A stretch of DNA of 64,000 bases from Platerodrilus igneus (GCA_036346225.1 JARFIW010001340.1:248001-312000); one strand, 5' to 3'. Counted from the stretch's first letter, positions 1-12,065 are shown. The notes: generated from the sequence alone by a model not told the origin. Numbers and translations are program-made.

Positions 1-317
1 CAATTGGTTCCGAGTGATCAATGTGAAAGTATGAAGTACACCTCTTTGCTTTGAAATCGGGTAAAGCAAACCCTTTTGTTTCCCATATTTTCTGTTACCT
101 AAAATGCAAGGAATATAATTTGCGATAACAGAATATCTTCCTCAAACTTTAATATAAAAAATCTTGTCTTATCAACTCTTTGGTTTTTTAAAGGCAAAGT
201 GTCTGTGTTCATGGATTATTTTGTTAGTTTCTGTCTGCATCACTGTTGGAATTACTAGCAGTTCTTTTCCATCCTCATACTTATATATAATATAGTGCTT
301 AATAAAATACCATATCC
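1..317. other. AT-rich sequence, no gene seen
   Basis: Nothing recognisable. There is no coherent reading frame and no repeat relationship to the rest of the window that I can see. Homology to the family A LINE begins near 318. Confidence 0.5.
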
Positions 318-651
318 CAACAAATTTTTAACTTGTAAATCGACGAGGCAATAAATACTGTCAAATGCAGAGAGACATTTGGAATTATTATGAAGAGACA
401 AACGATGGATGTACTTAGATACAGATGGTATAGCGGTATTAGCATCTAGCAAGGAAGAGTTTAGGAGTAGCTCTTAATGACATGGAAACATTATTAAGAG
501 AAAGATACGGTATAAAGATTAACAAAAATAAAACTGAAGCACTAGTATGTCAAGGAATGGTAAATAAATCAAAAACCAGAATACAAATAGGAAACTAACA
601 AGAGGTTAAGAATTAATGCTACCTAGGAAGTCAAATAATGCAAGATTGGAA

Positions 652-2690
652 AAGTGCAAAAGATATATAACAAAGATAAGCACAAGACCGTGCTGTATTT
701 AACGCAAAAAAGCAACTACTATATTCAGAAACAATAAACATAGAAACAAGAAAAAAATTGCTAAAAACATATGTGTGGACAGCAGAAGAGGCAGACAGGA
801 AAAAGATAAAGGCCTTTGAAATGTGGTGCTACAGACGTATGATGAAGATATCATGGGCACTACAAAATTAATTACCAAGAGGTTTTAGAAATGGTAAGGA
901 AAGAAGGAAATATGTAGAAAACGGCAAAAGATGGGAGAAATAAGATGATAGGACACATACTAAGGCATGATGGTATAGTGCGGAACTTATTAGAAGCAGA
1001 GAAAGGAAAAAAGAAAGGAAGAGGCAGACGTAGATTAGACTATTGCACACAGATAGTGAAAGATGTAGGCTGTGGTAATTTCAGGAATGTGTAAGTTAGC
1101 TCAGAATAGAACTCAATGAAGGTACACGTCCAACCAGTTCTAGTACGGAAATCTAATGATGAAAGAAGTAATTGTGTTTAAACCTGATGATTATTGAAAA
1201 CAACTACAGGTTTGGTTTTGCATTACTCTCAACATATGTTGGTTGTGCGAAAAGAGTAATTGGACAGCTGTAGATTTGGTAAGTGTCTTAAGTGGTGGGG
1301 GATCTTGGTTGCCGTCAGCTTGTTTAACCCCTTTCACGTACCATTGAATATGAGTAAAATAAGGTATATTTTAAGAAAACAATAGAAGGAGAACAGTGTA
1401 AAAAATAAAAAAAAGATTTGTACAAGCTGGACTGTATTTAACAAGAAAAAGTGCTGCTATATTCGAAGACTACAAATATAGAGACAAGGAAATATTTGCT
1501 GAAAGCATATGCATGGAGCATAGCATTGTATGGCTGTGAAACGTGGACAGTAGGAGAAGCGGGCAGGAGAAAGACAGAAACCTTTGAAATGTGATGTTAC
1601 CGACGTATGATGAAGATATCACGGACAGACAAAGCTAAAACTAAAGAGATTTCAGAAATGGTGGAGAAAAAGGAAATTTGTGGGAAACAGTAAAAATAGG
1701 AGAGAGAGACATGAGGAAATAGTGCGAAATATATTAGAAGCTGAGATAGGAAAAATGAAAGATATAGGTAGACCTAGATTAGATTATTACATCAGATAGC
1801 GGAAGTTGTAGGTTGTGAGAATTTGAGAAAAATGTGTAGGTTAGTTCAGAATAGAAACCAATATAGGTACGCGTCCAACCAGTTCTAGTACGGATATCTA
1901 ATGATGAAAAAAGTAATTGTATTTAAATTTGAAGTTTATTGTAAACATCTACAGGTGTTGGATTCGGAATATTCTCAACAAATGCTGATTGTGCGAAAAG
2001 GGTAATTGGAAAATATTGATTTGGCAAGTGTCCAAGTGGTGGAGAATTTTTGTAGCCATCAGGTTGCTTAACAACCTTCATGTACCATTGAATATTGTTG
2101 AAATAGGGTATATTTTTAGAGAACAATATAAGAAGAAAAGTGCAAAAGATATTAAATAAAAAAAATTGCACGAGTCGTACTGTATTTAACAACAAAATGC
2201 AGCTATGCTTGAAAACAAGTATAGAAATAAGGAAAAAATTGCTGAAAACATATGTGTTAAGCACAGCATTGTATGACTGTAAAACATGGACAATACGAGA
2301 AGCGAATATAAAAAAGATAGAAGCCGTTAAAATGTGGTTCTTCAGACGTATGATGAAGATATCATGGACCGATAAAGTTAGAAACATAGAGGTTCTAGAA
2401 ATGGTAGAGGAAGAAGAAATTATGTGGAAAACATTAAAAAAATAGGAGATATAGTATGATAGGCCACATACTAAGACATAAGGGAATAGCGCGACATATG
2501 TTAAAAGCAGAGAAGAGGAGAAGAGAAGTAGAGATAGGCAGACCTAGATTAAACTATTGCACACAGATAGTGAAATATGTAAGCTATAGGAATTTCAGAG
2601 TAATGTGTAGGATAGTTTAGAATAGAAAACAATGAAAGTACGCTTCCAAGTAGTTCTAGGACTAAAGACCTAATGATGATTAGTTCAGTT
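652..2690 (+). repeat. tandem array of a ~743 bp LINE 3' module, ~2.7 units
   Basis: Units begin near 652, 1,395 and 2,138 at the same motif (AGTGCAAAAGATAT and variants), giving a period of about 743 bp. Each unit contains ~500 bp encoding the RT C-terminal domain followed by a ~240 bp noncoding linker; the last unit lacks the linker and ends in the LINE tail. The linker starts at a TAATGATGA remnant, which looks like an old microsatellite tail. That suggests the array arose when 5'-truncated copies were added head-to-tail behind an existing 3' end. Confidence 0.8.
2140..2445 (+). pseudogene. RTE-A C-terminal domain fragment (third module)
   Basis: This 101-codon open fragment corresponds to the C-terminal region of RTE-type endonuclease/reverse transcriptases. 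It shows the family pattern RKLLKTYV..TALY.CKTW...EA..KKIEA and MMKISWTDKV. It is the best preserved of the three modules in this copy; the next residues after 2,445 are lost to a stop. It has no active site and cannot act alone. Equivalent modules lie at 15,220-15,720, 16,600-17,060, 20,710-21,190, 22,045-22,440, 33,670-34,180 and 35,440-35,880. Confidence 0.75.
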
Positions 2691-2890
2691 ATACTCATGA
2701 TGCGGTTCAGAGTAGGTTAACCCGAGTGAGACGCAGGAATTAATCATACTGCACCATAATCAAAGACAACGAAAGATATCAGTTGAGACGCAATCTGTTA
2801 TTTTCAAAACTGACTTTTTGAAAGCGAACGTTTTAATTGTCTTAATCTATAAGGCTTGTGAAAACGTGATATTGAATCTGAAGTTGTATA

Positions 2891-2941
<51 letters not shown>

Positions 2942-4559
2942 CATAAACTGAATTATACTTATAACTTGATTTTATAGAGGGTAGTGATTGTAGATATTAA
3001 ATCCACACGTAGACAACTATAAAAACCCCTATAATATAGAGGTTCCTTCAGATGTAGTAAATCGGTGTATTAAAATGCATACCTTGGTTTACAATAGACG
3101 CAAAATCCAGATAGTAATATAGTTAGACAAAGAAAGAATGTGCCCTGCTGGTCAAGTTGTAAATCTTAGGATTTGGGTACTCGTTTCCCGCAATCGACAA
3201 AGATTATAAGTGAAACTAAACTACCTGCCAAGCTAAGAACAGGTCGACCTCCTGTGCTTGGATATGAGTTCTACACTAAAAGGAAGATTCGAATCCGCAG
3301 ATGTATTGGATTACTGTTTACTAAACACAGATGGTTTGTGTAATAATCCAGTAAAATATTTGAGATGAAGGTAAGATGCATGTTTACTATTTATTTGACG
3401 TTGAAGCAGCTGCAGACAGGGGCATCAAAAAAGAAATTTAAGACTATATTTATCATTACTGATTTATGTATGTTTAATTGCTATTTTTAAATAACCGATT
3501 TGACTGTCGTATTGTATTAGATTTTAATTAATTGAAATTATTTTTTACTGAAAACTTTAATTAATTCACGTGGAAATTGCTTATATTTATTGTTAAACGA
3601 ATGACATATCAATCTGATATTTTAATTGAAGCAAGCAACCGCTGCATTGTTATATGGAAATATTAAAGCTTTTTATTCGCTTCTATAAATAAAATTAAAA
3701 ATTTGATTTTGAAGTTCATGGGATAACGTGATAATTTGTTAGGAAAACATTGTTCTATGTTAAATTTTGGCCCTGTTGTAGGTCGTAGTGATTCTTTAAT
3801 TTTTCAGACTTATTATTGTTTGTATGAGAGCTTAACAATGTTAATTGATAATATAATTGAGTTTTAGTTTTGTTTTTAAAAATAATGTTAAGTTTAGGAA
3901 GAACTGCTATAATTGAAAATGCTTTTAGACGTGCTAAAGTAACTGCTATTAAAGTGTTTGGTCTCTTTGTCGCACGTTTTTGGGTTTATTTTTAAGTCGT
4001 TGTAAATCCGTAGTTGTAAATCAAATAGCAAAGCTGTCATCCCTTGTCCCGTTATATCCAGTCATAAAACCTCTTTTGTGCCTATGAAAATTAAGTTGAA
4101 CTAAAGGGGTAATGACAAACACTTGCTTATGGACATCGAAGATAAACGGTTGTGTTGGTTCGGTAAAGTGAGCTAAGTCAATAGTGTCGTCGAATGTGAA
4201 TTTATCGATAAACCCTAAAAACACAGTGATAATGCGTACGTAACACGTCCAATAAATCGCCTTATAATCAGTCCATTTCGTTGAAAAGTAAGAACGACAC
4301 TTAGAACAATAGAATACGCCTGAGGTAAGTCGATATATAAAATTATAAGACCTCTCGCGCGTAAATAAACATAAAGTGTTTTACATAATATGTTTTGGAG
4401 ACGAAAGCGAACACCGTACATCACGAAAAGCTCTGCGTGCTTTTTCGGTTTTAAATCTGACAAAAAATCAAACAAATTTCTAAATAAATTAGACTACAAC
4501 ATGCCGACATTATCGCTGTATGTAATATTTTAAGTCTAAACTACAAAGGTTTTTTAAGG
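2691..4559. other. AT-rich intergenic or decayed repeat sequence
   Basis: I see no convincing gene here. It contains the TA microsatellite. Two minus-strand open frames at 4,021-4,475 have no recognisable domain, and I treat them as chance openings next to the gypsy remnant. Confidence 0.5.
2895..2939. repeat. (TA)n microsatellite
   Basis: An uninterrupted TA dinucleotide run of about 45 bp. A second, longer one is at 61,384-61,451. Confidence 0.95.
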
Positions 4560-4769
4560 AAACTGCAAAACGAATATGTACATTTTTAATTAATTTTAAA
4601 TTTGAAGACGAAAACAAAGAAAGCGACGAAGACGACAGACATGAGGAAGACGATAAAGACGATGAAAATAAGTTCACGATTAGGTAAGTGAAGACGCGAC
4701 GAATTATAGAAGTGCCCAAAGAACAGAAGAATCCGTAAGCCGGGAAGAAGAACCACTAAAAGAATGTTT

Positions 4770-5420
4770 TTCTCTTACATTTCGAGACGTCGAAGATGGC
4801 ATTAAACTATCCGGTGGGAAAGACGAATTTCTAACTAAAAGGTCGGTTGAAAATTTCGAAGAAATTGAAGTTACGGGATGGAGCGACCTACAAAGGTTAA
4901 TTTTCGCTAAAAAATCATTGAAAGGACTTGCCAAATTATACGTCCAATCGCTTAGAAGCGTAAAAAATTGAAACACTCTAAAGCAAAGCTTAATCGAAAA
5001 ATTTGATACAAATGTAGACAGTGCACAAATACACAAGCTGCTAATGATAGGAAAGAAAAATATGATGAAAGCGTACAAGAATGCGTTTTGACAATGAGAG
5101 AAATCGGAAGTCGTACAATATAGAATCCGAAGTTTTTATTCAATACATTATAGAAGGAATACTGGATGATTCTTCCAATAAAATCATTCTCTACGCAGCT
5201 CGAAATTTTACAGAGTTTATAGAAAAGGTAAAAATTTATGAAAACATTTCAAAAAGACGTACAATGGTAACGACTAGTCAATATAGATCGAGAAAAAAGA
5301 AAACAAAACCGAGGTAAATAAAGTGCAATATGCGGTACCAATAGAGAAAAATTATAGAAAAAAATTGGATTTTATTTTAATTGTGGAAATCGAGGACACA
5401 AATCGAGAAATGTCTTGATA
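4770..5420 (+). pseudogene. gypsy gag remnant with CCHC knuckle
   Basis: The translated blocks match the retrotransposon gag pattern: W-x-D-x-Q-R-L-x-FAKKSLKGLAKLYV, then W..LKQSLIEKF and an IHKLL segment (about 4,860-5,050). The frame at 5,081-5,317 continues with MRxIGSR and IIEGILDD. Near 5,370-5,415 a zinc-knuckle-like FNCGNRGHKSR is present but lacks its last Cys. Gag would form the particle and bind RNA. At least three frame changes and several stops make it non-functional. Confidence 0.75.
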
Positions 5421-5825
5421 AAAGCAAAGGAACTAAATGTTTTAGATTCGAAATGTGGATATATAGCAACGCAGTGTTCGAAAGGTGAATGGAGCTATTC
5501 TCAGAAACCGAACACATCCACGATTGTGGCAACTATAGATATTATACTAAATACGCAATTAAGTTTAATAATTGACGGCGTCATGCATACAGTATTATTT
5601 GATTCTGGTAGTGACGCAAGTATGCTTAGACAAGATATTTATGAACTTCAGTGTAGAGGTGTAGAGTGAACTTTACGAGGATTGGACAATAGTACAGCAA
5701 AGACAATGGGTTCATTTTATAAAAATGTCGAAATTGATGGAGAACCTTTTAATATATTATTCCATGTAATACCTGAAGGTAATTCCAATTTTCAAGTTAT
5801 ACTGGGAAACAATCTGTTACAGTAA
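5415..5825 (+). pseudogene. gypsy aspartic protease remnant
   Basis: The open stretch 5,415-5,669 contains LFDSGSDASML, the catalytic D-S-G motif of a retropepsin, preceded by a LIIDG strand. A matching second half (EPFNILFHVIPEG and VILGNNLL) continues in frame after the stop near 5,667. The family role is polyprotein cleavage. It is broken by the stop codon and lies between the gag knuckle and the RT block, as expected. Confidence 0.75.
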
Positions 5826-5879
5826 GTCACCATTCAAATAAATGAAAATGAAATACTTATATGTAAAAGGGCGACAAAA

Positions 5880-6954
5880 AATTTCTTATGAGGATTATAG
5901 TGGAACATGAGTCGGTGAAAAATGAAAAACTAGATGTGAATCATATAGAGGACTTAAAGCACGAAAAAACAGTAACAGAGTTAATTGATAATTACAAACC
6001 AAAGCAGGTAAACTAAAAGACATCAACACGAATATTTGCTCAAAAGCGAAGAACCGATTTTTTAGAGGCCGCGGTCACTGTCTATACCCGAGAAAAAAAT
6101 AATTAAAGAAATCACATCAGATTTTGCTAGTCCAATAGTATTGGTGAAAAAAATAACTGGTTCAGTTTGAATATGTTGCGATTATCGTAAGATAAATAGA
6201 AATATTGTGAAAGAACAGATTTCCGCTACCGTTAATAGAAGAAGTCTTAGTCGCATTAGAAGTTGCTAGATTCTTTTCTACGATCGACTTGAAAATGGAT
6301 TTTTTTCATGTAGCCATAGACGAAGATAGTACCAAATATACTTCTTTTGTTACACTTAATGGGAAGTATGCATTTTTAAAATACCCATTTGATTTGTGTA
6401 ATATCTCGGCTGTATTCTAGCAATATAAGTCACATTTTTAGATCTTTTACCTCTCGAAACATCATCATTTACTATTTGGATGATCCGAAGAACGAATCGC
6501 ACGATTAATTATGGTATTAGAAACAGCAAGAAACTATGAATTGGAAAAAAGAAAGAAAAATGTCAGTTTTTGCGAAGAAGAATAAAACTTTTGGGTTATA
6601 TATTAGAAAACGGTCAAGTTCAACACTCAGAGGAAAAAACCACCGCAATAAAAATGTTATAAGCCGACGACTGTAAAACAACTTCAATTATTTTTAAGAT
6701 TATCTGCATACTTTAGAAAATTTATACCAGGGTATTCTTTAATAGCCAAATTTCTAACAGAGATGTTAAGACAACACGTATATTTCAACGTTGAGTTAGC
6801 GAAAGATGAAGTTTTTCAGAGATTAAAAGATTTGTTTACCGATTATTCGGTGCTACCAATTTTTCAACGAGGGTTGCCTACGAAAGTACATACCGATGCT
6901 AGTGAGCATGAATATATAGGTTGCTTATTACAGAAATCAGCCAAAGATGGTTAG
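5880..6954 (+). pseudogene. gypsy reverse transcriptase / RNase H remnant
   Basis: RT motifs are visible in pieces: FPLPLIEEVL, RFFSTIDLKMDFFHVAI (motif A, with the catalytic D, near 6,270-6,320), YTSFVTLNGKYAFLKYPFDLCN, then a YYLDD-like catalytic box near 6,470-6,485. RNase H starts at 6,763-6,954 with VHTDASEHEYIGCLLQ, including the first catalytic Asp. Multiple stops and frameshifts interrupt it. The order and motifs are those of Ty3/gypsy pol. Confidence 0.75.
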
Positions 6955-7199
6955 TTACATCCTATATATTTTTAAGCAAGAAGACTGCACATGCTGAAGA
7001 GAAGTGCACTTCCTATGAACTGGATGTTTTAGCAATAATAACAGCTTTAAATACATTTATAGTACATCTATTAGATCACAAAGCTAAATAGTTACCGACT
7101 GCTCCGCTTTTCAAAAGACTATTAGAAGAGTTTGAGTACCAAGTACATTACAGAAGTGTTACTAAGCTGCCACATGTAGGTGCACCAAGTCGCTATTTT

Positions 7200-7812
7200 G
7201 CATTTATGACAATTATTCAGGAAGATGAATTTTCACAAACAATATAAGCTGCACAAAACATGAACGAAAATTTAGCTACGATTAAAATGCTTCTAGAATC
7301 AGGAAGAGAGCATCTCGGATATTTTATTAAGCACGATATTATATATAAGTATGAAGACGAAAGACAACTGTTAGTAATACCAGAACCGATGCAGACAGAA
7401 ATTATCAAAAGAGCCCATAAAGCCGAACACCTTGCCGTTAAAAATACAAAAGGGTTGGTATGACAAGAGTTTTTATAGCAAAGTTAGACGAAAATATTCG
7501 AAATGTCATAACAAATTGTATAGTTTGCATTTTAGGTAACAGAAAAAGGAAAACAATAGGATTTGCTTCATCCGGATTCAAAACAAGAAGGCCAACTTTA
7601 CACTTTTCGCATTGATCACTTGGGACCTATCGCATTAACTATCAAACAGTACCAATATATTTTAGTAGTTGTTGATGATTGTACACAATTTACGTGACTC
7701 TTTTCAATCAAAAGTGAACCAAAAGCGCTTTCTCGAAGGAAACGACAGAAGATTTAAGGAAACAGCAAAAGACTTTTGGAAATCCAACCACAATTATCAC
7801 GGATAAAGGTAC
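7200..7812 (+). pseudogene. gypsy integrase N-terminal part, cut by mariner
   Basis: The open stretch 7,260-7,463 carries the zinc-domain region (RAHKAEHLAVKNTKG, in the HHCC position). Next come VIxNCIVCILGNRKRK and then a core with RIDHLGPI..YQYILVVVDDCTQFT, which holds the first catalytic Asp of DDE. It continues to TIITDKG, the region of the second Asp, and stops where the mariner starts. So the integrase core is physically interrupted. Confidence 0.7.
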
Positions 7813-7814
7813 TA

Positions 7815-8885
7815 CGAGAGTAGGTTGATAAGTGATGCACACATGCTTGTAGAACACAAACAGCATAACCTACAGAAGCGCGCATGGTGGCATTCGGGCA
7901 CAATCCCCTCTATACACATATCCATTTTGAAAGCCTTTTGAGTAGCCAAAGTATGAAGACGTGTTGTAGTGCTATGTCAACGTGAGTTAAACAGCGCCCT
8001 GTTGAAAATGTGACTTCTATTGGAATTCATCGCCGTTTAAAGGCTGTATATGGTGGCGGGCGGCTCCGTGGTATAGTTGGTATGCGTGCGACTACTATGC
8101 CCAAGGTCCCGGGTTCAAATCCCGACGCGGTCCGCTTGAAAAATGTTAGACGAGTATTTTTCACAAAAATACGCCGTCGTTCGGATGAGAAGTAAAATGG
8201 GTGCGAGTGTTGTCACACACATTAAAGATGCCTACCTTGTTTGCAACAGCAAGGGTTCGGCAGAATTCAAAATTTCCAGGTAAAAAAAAACTCGCTTCCT
8301 GGTCAATGTAGTACTTTCAGGTGGAGCATTGGAAAATCAAATGTCGGTGCATATGGTAACGATGTTATTGATAGATCTACTGTAAATCGATGGGTATTAA
8401 AATTAGGTTGCGAGTTTGGAAAAATGCTAGTCTATGTGACCGATTATTTAGAACAAGAGGCAATAATTAATTCTTCTTAGTACATAGGGACTCTAAAACA
8501 TCTTCAACGTTAATTTTGTCGGGTTGGAGGCAGCCTGGTGCCAATAATCTTGTAACATAACAACGCTCGCCCAACAGTTCGCACACAACCGACACACCTC
8601 GCGCGCAACCGAAAAGGCATTGCGAAACCTGAGGTTTGAATCGATTCCACACCCTCCTTACTCTCCAGATATCAGGTCTTGTAATTTTTTTTTATTTTGT
8701 TACTCTATTCGAGAGAGACCTTAGGGGTAATCACTAAACCTCGGGTGATGAGATAAAGGCAGCTATCGCGTCCTGGATTCGAGAGAAGTCGGAAGAATTC
8801 TTTAGTGACGGAATAAAAAAACTTGTTACAAGTTGGCAGAAATGTGTTACACTTAACGATGACTATGTTGAAAAATAAATACATG
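7815..8885 (+). mobile_element. mariner (irritans-like) remnant interrupted by a SINE
   Basis: The left end reads CGAGAGTAGGTTGATAAGT after a TA at 7,813-7,814, as expected for a mariner TIR. The transposase is recognisable on both sides of the inserted SINE: ELKQR and HRRLKAVYG before it (7,980-8,054), then GNDVIDRSTVNRW after it (8,350-8,395). Downstream are PHPPYSPDI near 8,645-8,670, the segment before the third catalytic Asp, and the C-terminus IREKSEEFFSDGIKKLVTSWQKC to DDYVEK, ending at 8,877. The middle of the transposase is largely deleted. No right TIR was identified. Confidence 0.75.
8055..8348 (+). mobile_element. tRNA-derived SINE, copy 1 (full length, inside mariner)
   Basis: The 5' head is tRNA-like. 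An A box (TGGTATAGTTGG, 8,069-8,080) and a perfect B box (GGTTCAAATCC, 8,112-8,122) form an RNA polymerase III internal promoter. A ~220 bp unrelated body follows, shared with four other copies. The copy is flanked by GTATATGGT (8,046-8,054) and GCATATGGT (8,349-8,357). These restore the mariner reading AVYG-NDVIDR when the SINE is removed, so the insertion site is certain. Confidence 0.9.
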
Positions 8886-8889
8886 ATTT

Positions 8890-10189
8890 TGAACCTTAAA
8901 AGTTGGACTTTAATTTAGTTTTTGCTCGATCTTTCTATTTGTTTTTATTCGTGTTCTACTGCAAGATAAAGTTGTGTTTTTTTAATTTAAATAAATTCAT
9001 ATATGGGGTTGAAACGGCAATTCTGATTATACTTAATAGAAAAATTTTAACGGTTTCAACGATTTGGACATAGATACATGACTACGTGCAAAACAAAGGC
9101 AGCAACAACGACTAGCATAATTTATACGGTAAAATAAAGATTACATTGTTTTAAAATTTTACAAGGACATTTCTATTCATTAGTTAAGTTCCGTAATAAA
9201 AGTATTTTTGTGTGTTAGTATTTGTAAAGAGCAGGCAGTCTATATAAGTTTGATAATTTAATTGAGAGATGACAGCTTGAGGTGAAGTTTGCTATTATTT
9301 AAAAAAAATTGTTAAACCTAACCGATTATGTACGTTTAAGTCCGATTTTAAAGGGAAATATTGAGTAATCTATCTTATCTAGACATTTTTTGTACATTAT
9401 AAAATTTAAGCAACAAGTTACTCCCCGTAATGTTAAATAAAGACCATAGATGAAGAATCCACAGGCACGGCCACAGTACAAAGTTTGTCAAGTTGATAGG
9501 GTTATATTTCCCATTGAGCTTACTAGACCGAAGTCATAAAAGGAGGGCGTCAGAGCTCTGACTCAGGTTCAGTAAAACGTCCACGCGTAGGCGTGGTGCC
9601 ATTACTTACAAACCTCGGTCATTCCAAAATTTTGTAGTCTTTTAAAACTTAATCGGTAAAGAGAGAAGCATTGAAATTTATATTTCACTTTATTCAAGTA
9701 AGAAAAGCTTGCTACATGCTTTGTGATGACTGGATTACTAAATTTTGTCTACTTAGGAGGTAATTACAAACACCACTCACTTTATTTTTTGTTGATAATT
9801 TCTATTGAGTGATTTTTTGGCTATTGAAATATTTGCAACTTATTCGTATTATTGTGTCGTAACAGTTTTTTGAGTTATTAGTTGATGCGTGTTTCTGTTG
9901 TAAAAAATAGATATACTTTTTCCAAATTTAGTTTTAATGTTAGTAACTATTCCCATACTTCTAAAATTTATTGATCGATAATACATTGGTCAGTCTAAGA
10001 TACATGGTTATGTAATCCACAACTAGTATCGTTAATAGGGTTTGCTAAAAATTGAATTCTGTTCCTAGAGGGTTTTTCAATTGCTTTGTATTGCTTATTA
10101 ATGCCGCTAACATTTTCAACAATTTGGGTGATTGTAAATGATTTTGGCAAACTTTCAGATGATGAATAAACATTCGAATGGATATAAAC
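8890..10189. other. AT-rich sequence, no gene seen
   Basis: There is no coherent coding frame. A locally less AT-rich patch at 9,470-9,620 contains a small perfect hairpin (CCACGC-GTAG-GCGTGG near 9,580-9,595), but I cannot assign it to a family. Confidence 0.45.
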
Positions 10190-11956
10190 CTAAACTGAGT
10201 AGATAAGAAGACTTAAATTTAATTTTTCAAATTCTATTGAGCTTTTGTTCAAAGTTTCACATTTATCTGCGATATCATCAAATTTTTCCCAAGTCGCATC
10301 TGACCGTCTAGCATAAGTTACAAAATGACCTATATTTTGATGTAATGGTGGTATGAATGCTATTACTGCTCTCAATTTCAGGTTTTTACCAAACATTTTT
10401 ATAGACAAAGGACTATCCTGAAGAGCAGCACTGCAAAGAATTTCGACACCATTTTTGTCAACGCGACCGGTGTATATATCGAGAAAAATTATATCTGAGC
10501 AACGGGTTTTTAATTCAATTCCATGTACACAAGTTTGATCAACTGTCTGTTCATACACTGTTACGTATTTTTGCAACTCAAATACATTTTCAAGTGCAAA
10601 TGACAAAGTTGAACAGTTTTTTAAATTTTTACATTCTGGAAGCTGGCATTTTGTAAATTCTGAAATGCTTGTAATGCCTAATTTTTTTAGCAAATTATGT
10701 ACGGTAGTTTCACAGTTTATTCTGTCTATGTTTAGTGCATCTATTTGACATGGAACAACATCAAATATACTCTTCAAAATGTTTGTTCTTTTTTTATATA
10801 TGATATATGTCACGTTCTTTTTAGCCATCAATAGTGCGAGCTTAAATATTTCTAGTTTAGTTGGAAATACACAAGTTTTAAGAAATTTACTGTCAAAAAG
10901 CGCGCATGCAATGCCCTGTAATAGGCTGTCAAAAGCACACGTGTTTGACAACCTTATTGCAGTCTTTCCCTTTACTGGTGGAAAATGCATTTGGTCTCCG
11001 TTCTTTAGCATAGTAATGTTTACTTTCTTATTAATAAGGTTTAAAACATTGCTATTCCTTTTAGTCCAAGGTTTTCCGGAATTTAAAAAGTAACTAGGTT
11101 TCTTTGTTGGAAATGTTTTATACGATGCTTTCAAATTGTTGTTGCCGGGACTGCGCCATTTCTGAAAATAATGTAGTTCTCTAGCTCCGAAATCTTTCCT
11201 GATAAAAATCTGAAAAAAGCATTGTAATTAAATACAGTTTATTAAAGTTTTTTGTTCTTACATTCTTATTAAGTTCAATTCCTGAAGACTTCATATTTTT
11301 ATGGTTGTTGTTAGCGTACTGCAAATTGTTTTCCTGAAGGTAAAAATAGTCAATTATTAGAATGTTTAAAATTTTTGGCAAAGCATTTTGTTATTGAGTT
11401 ATGTCATAGAGTTACGACGGAGCGGAGGTTAAAATATGATGTTTTATCATCGTGCAGATGCACGCTATAGCATTTCTTAATCTTTAAGATGTAGTTAAAC
11501 TACACAGAGTTCGGCAGGTTGTAGGGCAATAATAAGCAGTTTTAGAAACGTCTGTCTCTTGGTCTACAGCACACATTAGCCTTGCGGTACAACTCTTTGA
11601 CATGACTCTATTACGGATACATACTTTAATATTTTGAATTACAGCTTTACGTTTTTTAGGAATTATCGGTAAACTTTTGTATATTTCCCATAGACTATCT
11701 AATCCTGATGATGATTTCATTGTTTCTAAAATTGTCGTACCTGTACATAATAATTATAATAATATTAATAAAGGTATAACTTATATTACAAACCTTCAAA
11801 TATTTTTAATGTTCGGTAAGTAATATTTTCAGCTCCAATTGATATTTTTGAAAATCATCTGTTTAATTTGTTGTAATAGCTTTCAATGGGTGACAACGAA
11901 GCAGTTATATTTCCATATTTAAATTATCCATTATTAATACCATCGATAACGGTAAT
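10190..11956 (-). CDS. spliced gene with USP-like (C19-type) cysteine protease domain
   Basis: The last exon (11,209-10,190, 339 codons plus stop TAG) is fully open. It carries a Cys box NTCAFDSLLQ near codon 91 of the exon and a His box GHFVTYARRSDATWEKFDD about 200 residues later; in ubiquitin-specific proteases these boxes hold the catalytic Cys, His and Asp. A possible zinc pair (CQLPEC) lies between them. Upstream, GT-AG introns with matching phase give exons 11,956-11,794, 11,740-11,625 and 11,333-11,262, total 1,371 bp in one frame; introns are 54, 291 and 52 bp. The first listed exon has two in-frame stops (TAA near 11,924, TGA near 11,855), so either the 5' model is wrong or the gene is damaged there. 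No ATG start was found. Adjacent to a hAT remnant, so it may belong to a transposon. By family analogy it would cleave ubiquitin-like or polyprotein substrates; this is inference. Confidence 0.6.
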
Positions 11957-12065
11957 CTGAAAATTTTTAGTTTAGAAAACTGTTGGCAATACAGTTGATA
12001 TAAACTTAGACTGCAAGAAGGAACTTATATAACAGGTAATATATTCATTATTTGTGTTCTTTCTT

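Larger units (their letters stand above)
318..2690 (+). mobile_element. RTE-like LINE, family A, copy 1 (5'-truncated)
   Basis: This is a 5'-truncated non-LTR retrotransposon. Homology starts inside the reverse transcriptase, just before the catalytic box region (compare 14,850-15,000 in copy 2), and runs through the C-terminal domain to a tail reading CTAATGATGAT near 2,680. RTE elements usually end in such a short microsatellite. The C-terminal module then appears twice more in tandem, each iteration joined by a ~240 bp linker. Unlike copies 2-4 this copy has no SINE in its linkers, and its middle module is full length. All reading frames carry stops and frameshifts, so it is a dead copy. 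Confidence 0.85.
4560..7812 (+). mobile_element. decayed Ty3/gypsy-type retrotransposon (gag-pol), no LTRs found
   Basis: The gene order gag - CCHC - protease - RT - RNase H - integrase is the Ty3/gypsy order. Each block is recognisable, but all frames are broken. No flanking LTR pair could be identified. The integrase ends abruptly at 7,812 where a mariner TIR begins, so a mariner insertion has cut it. No integrase sequence could be followed beyond the mariner, so the rest is deleted or too diverged. Confidence 0.8.

Noticed and set aside
2895..2939. Origin, centromere or regulatory role for the TA runs
   Set aside because: Simple microsatellites are common in such genomes; nothing else supports a function.
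4021..4475. Two minus-strand open frames of 67 and 86 codons
   Set aside because: No recognisable domain, composition like chance openings, no partner blocks in neighbouring frames.
8060..8135. A tRNA gene in the SINE head
   Set aside because: The A and B boxes are tRNA-like, but the arms do not form a full cloverleaf and the same head plus body repeats in other copies; it is a SINE head, not a tRNA gene.
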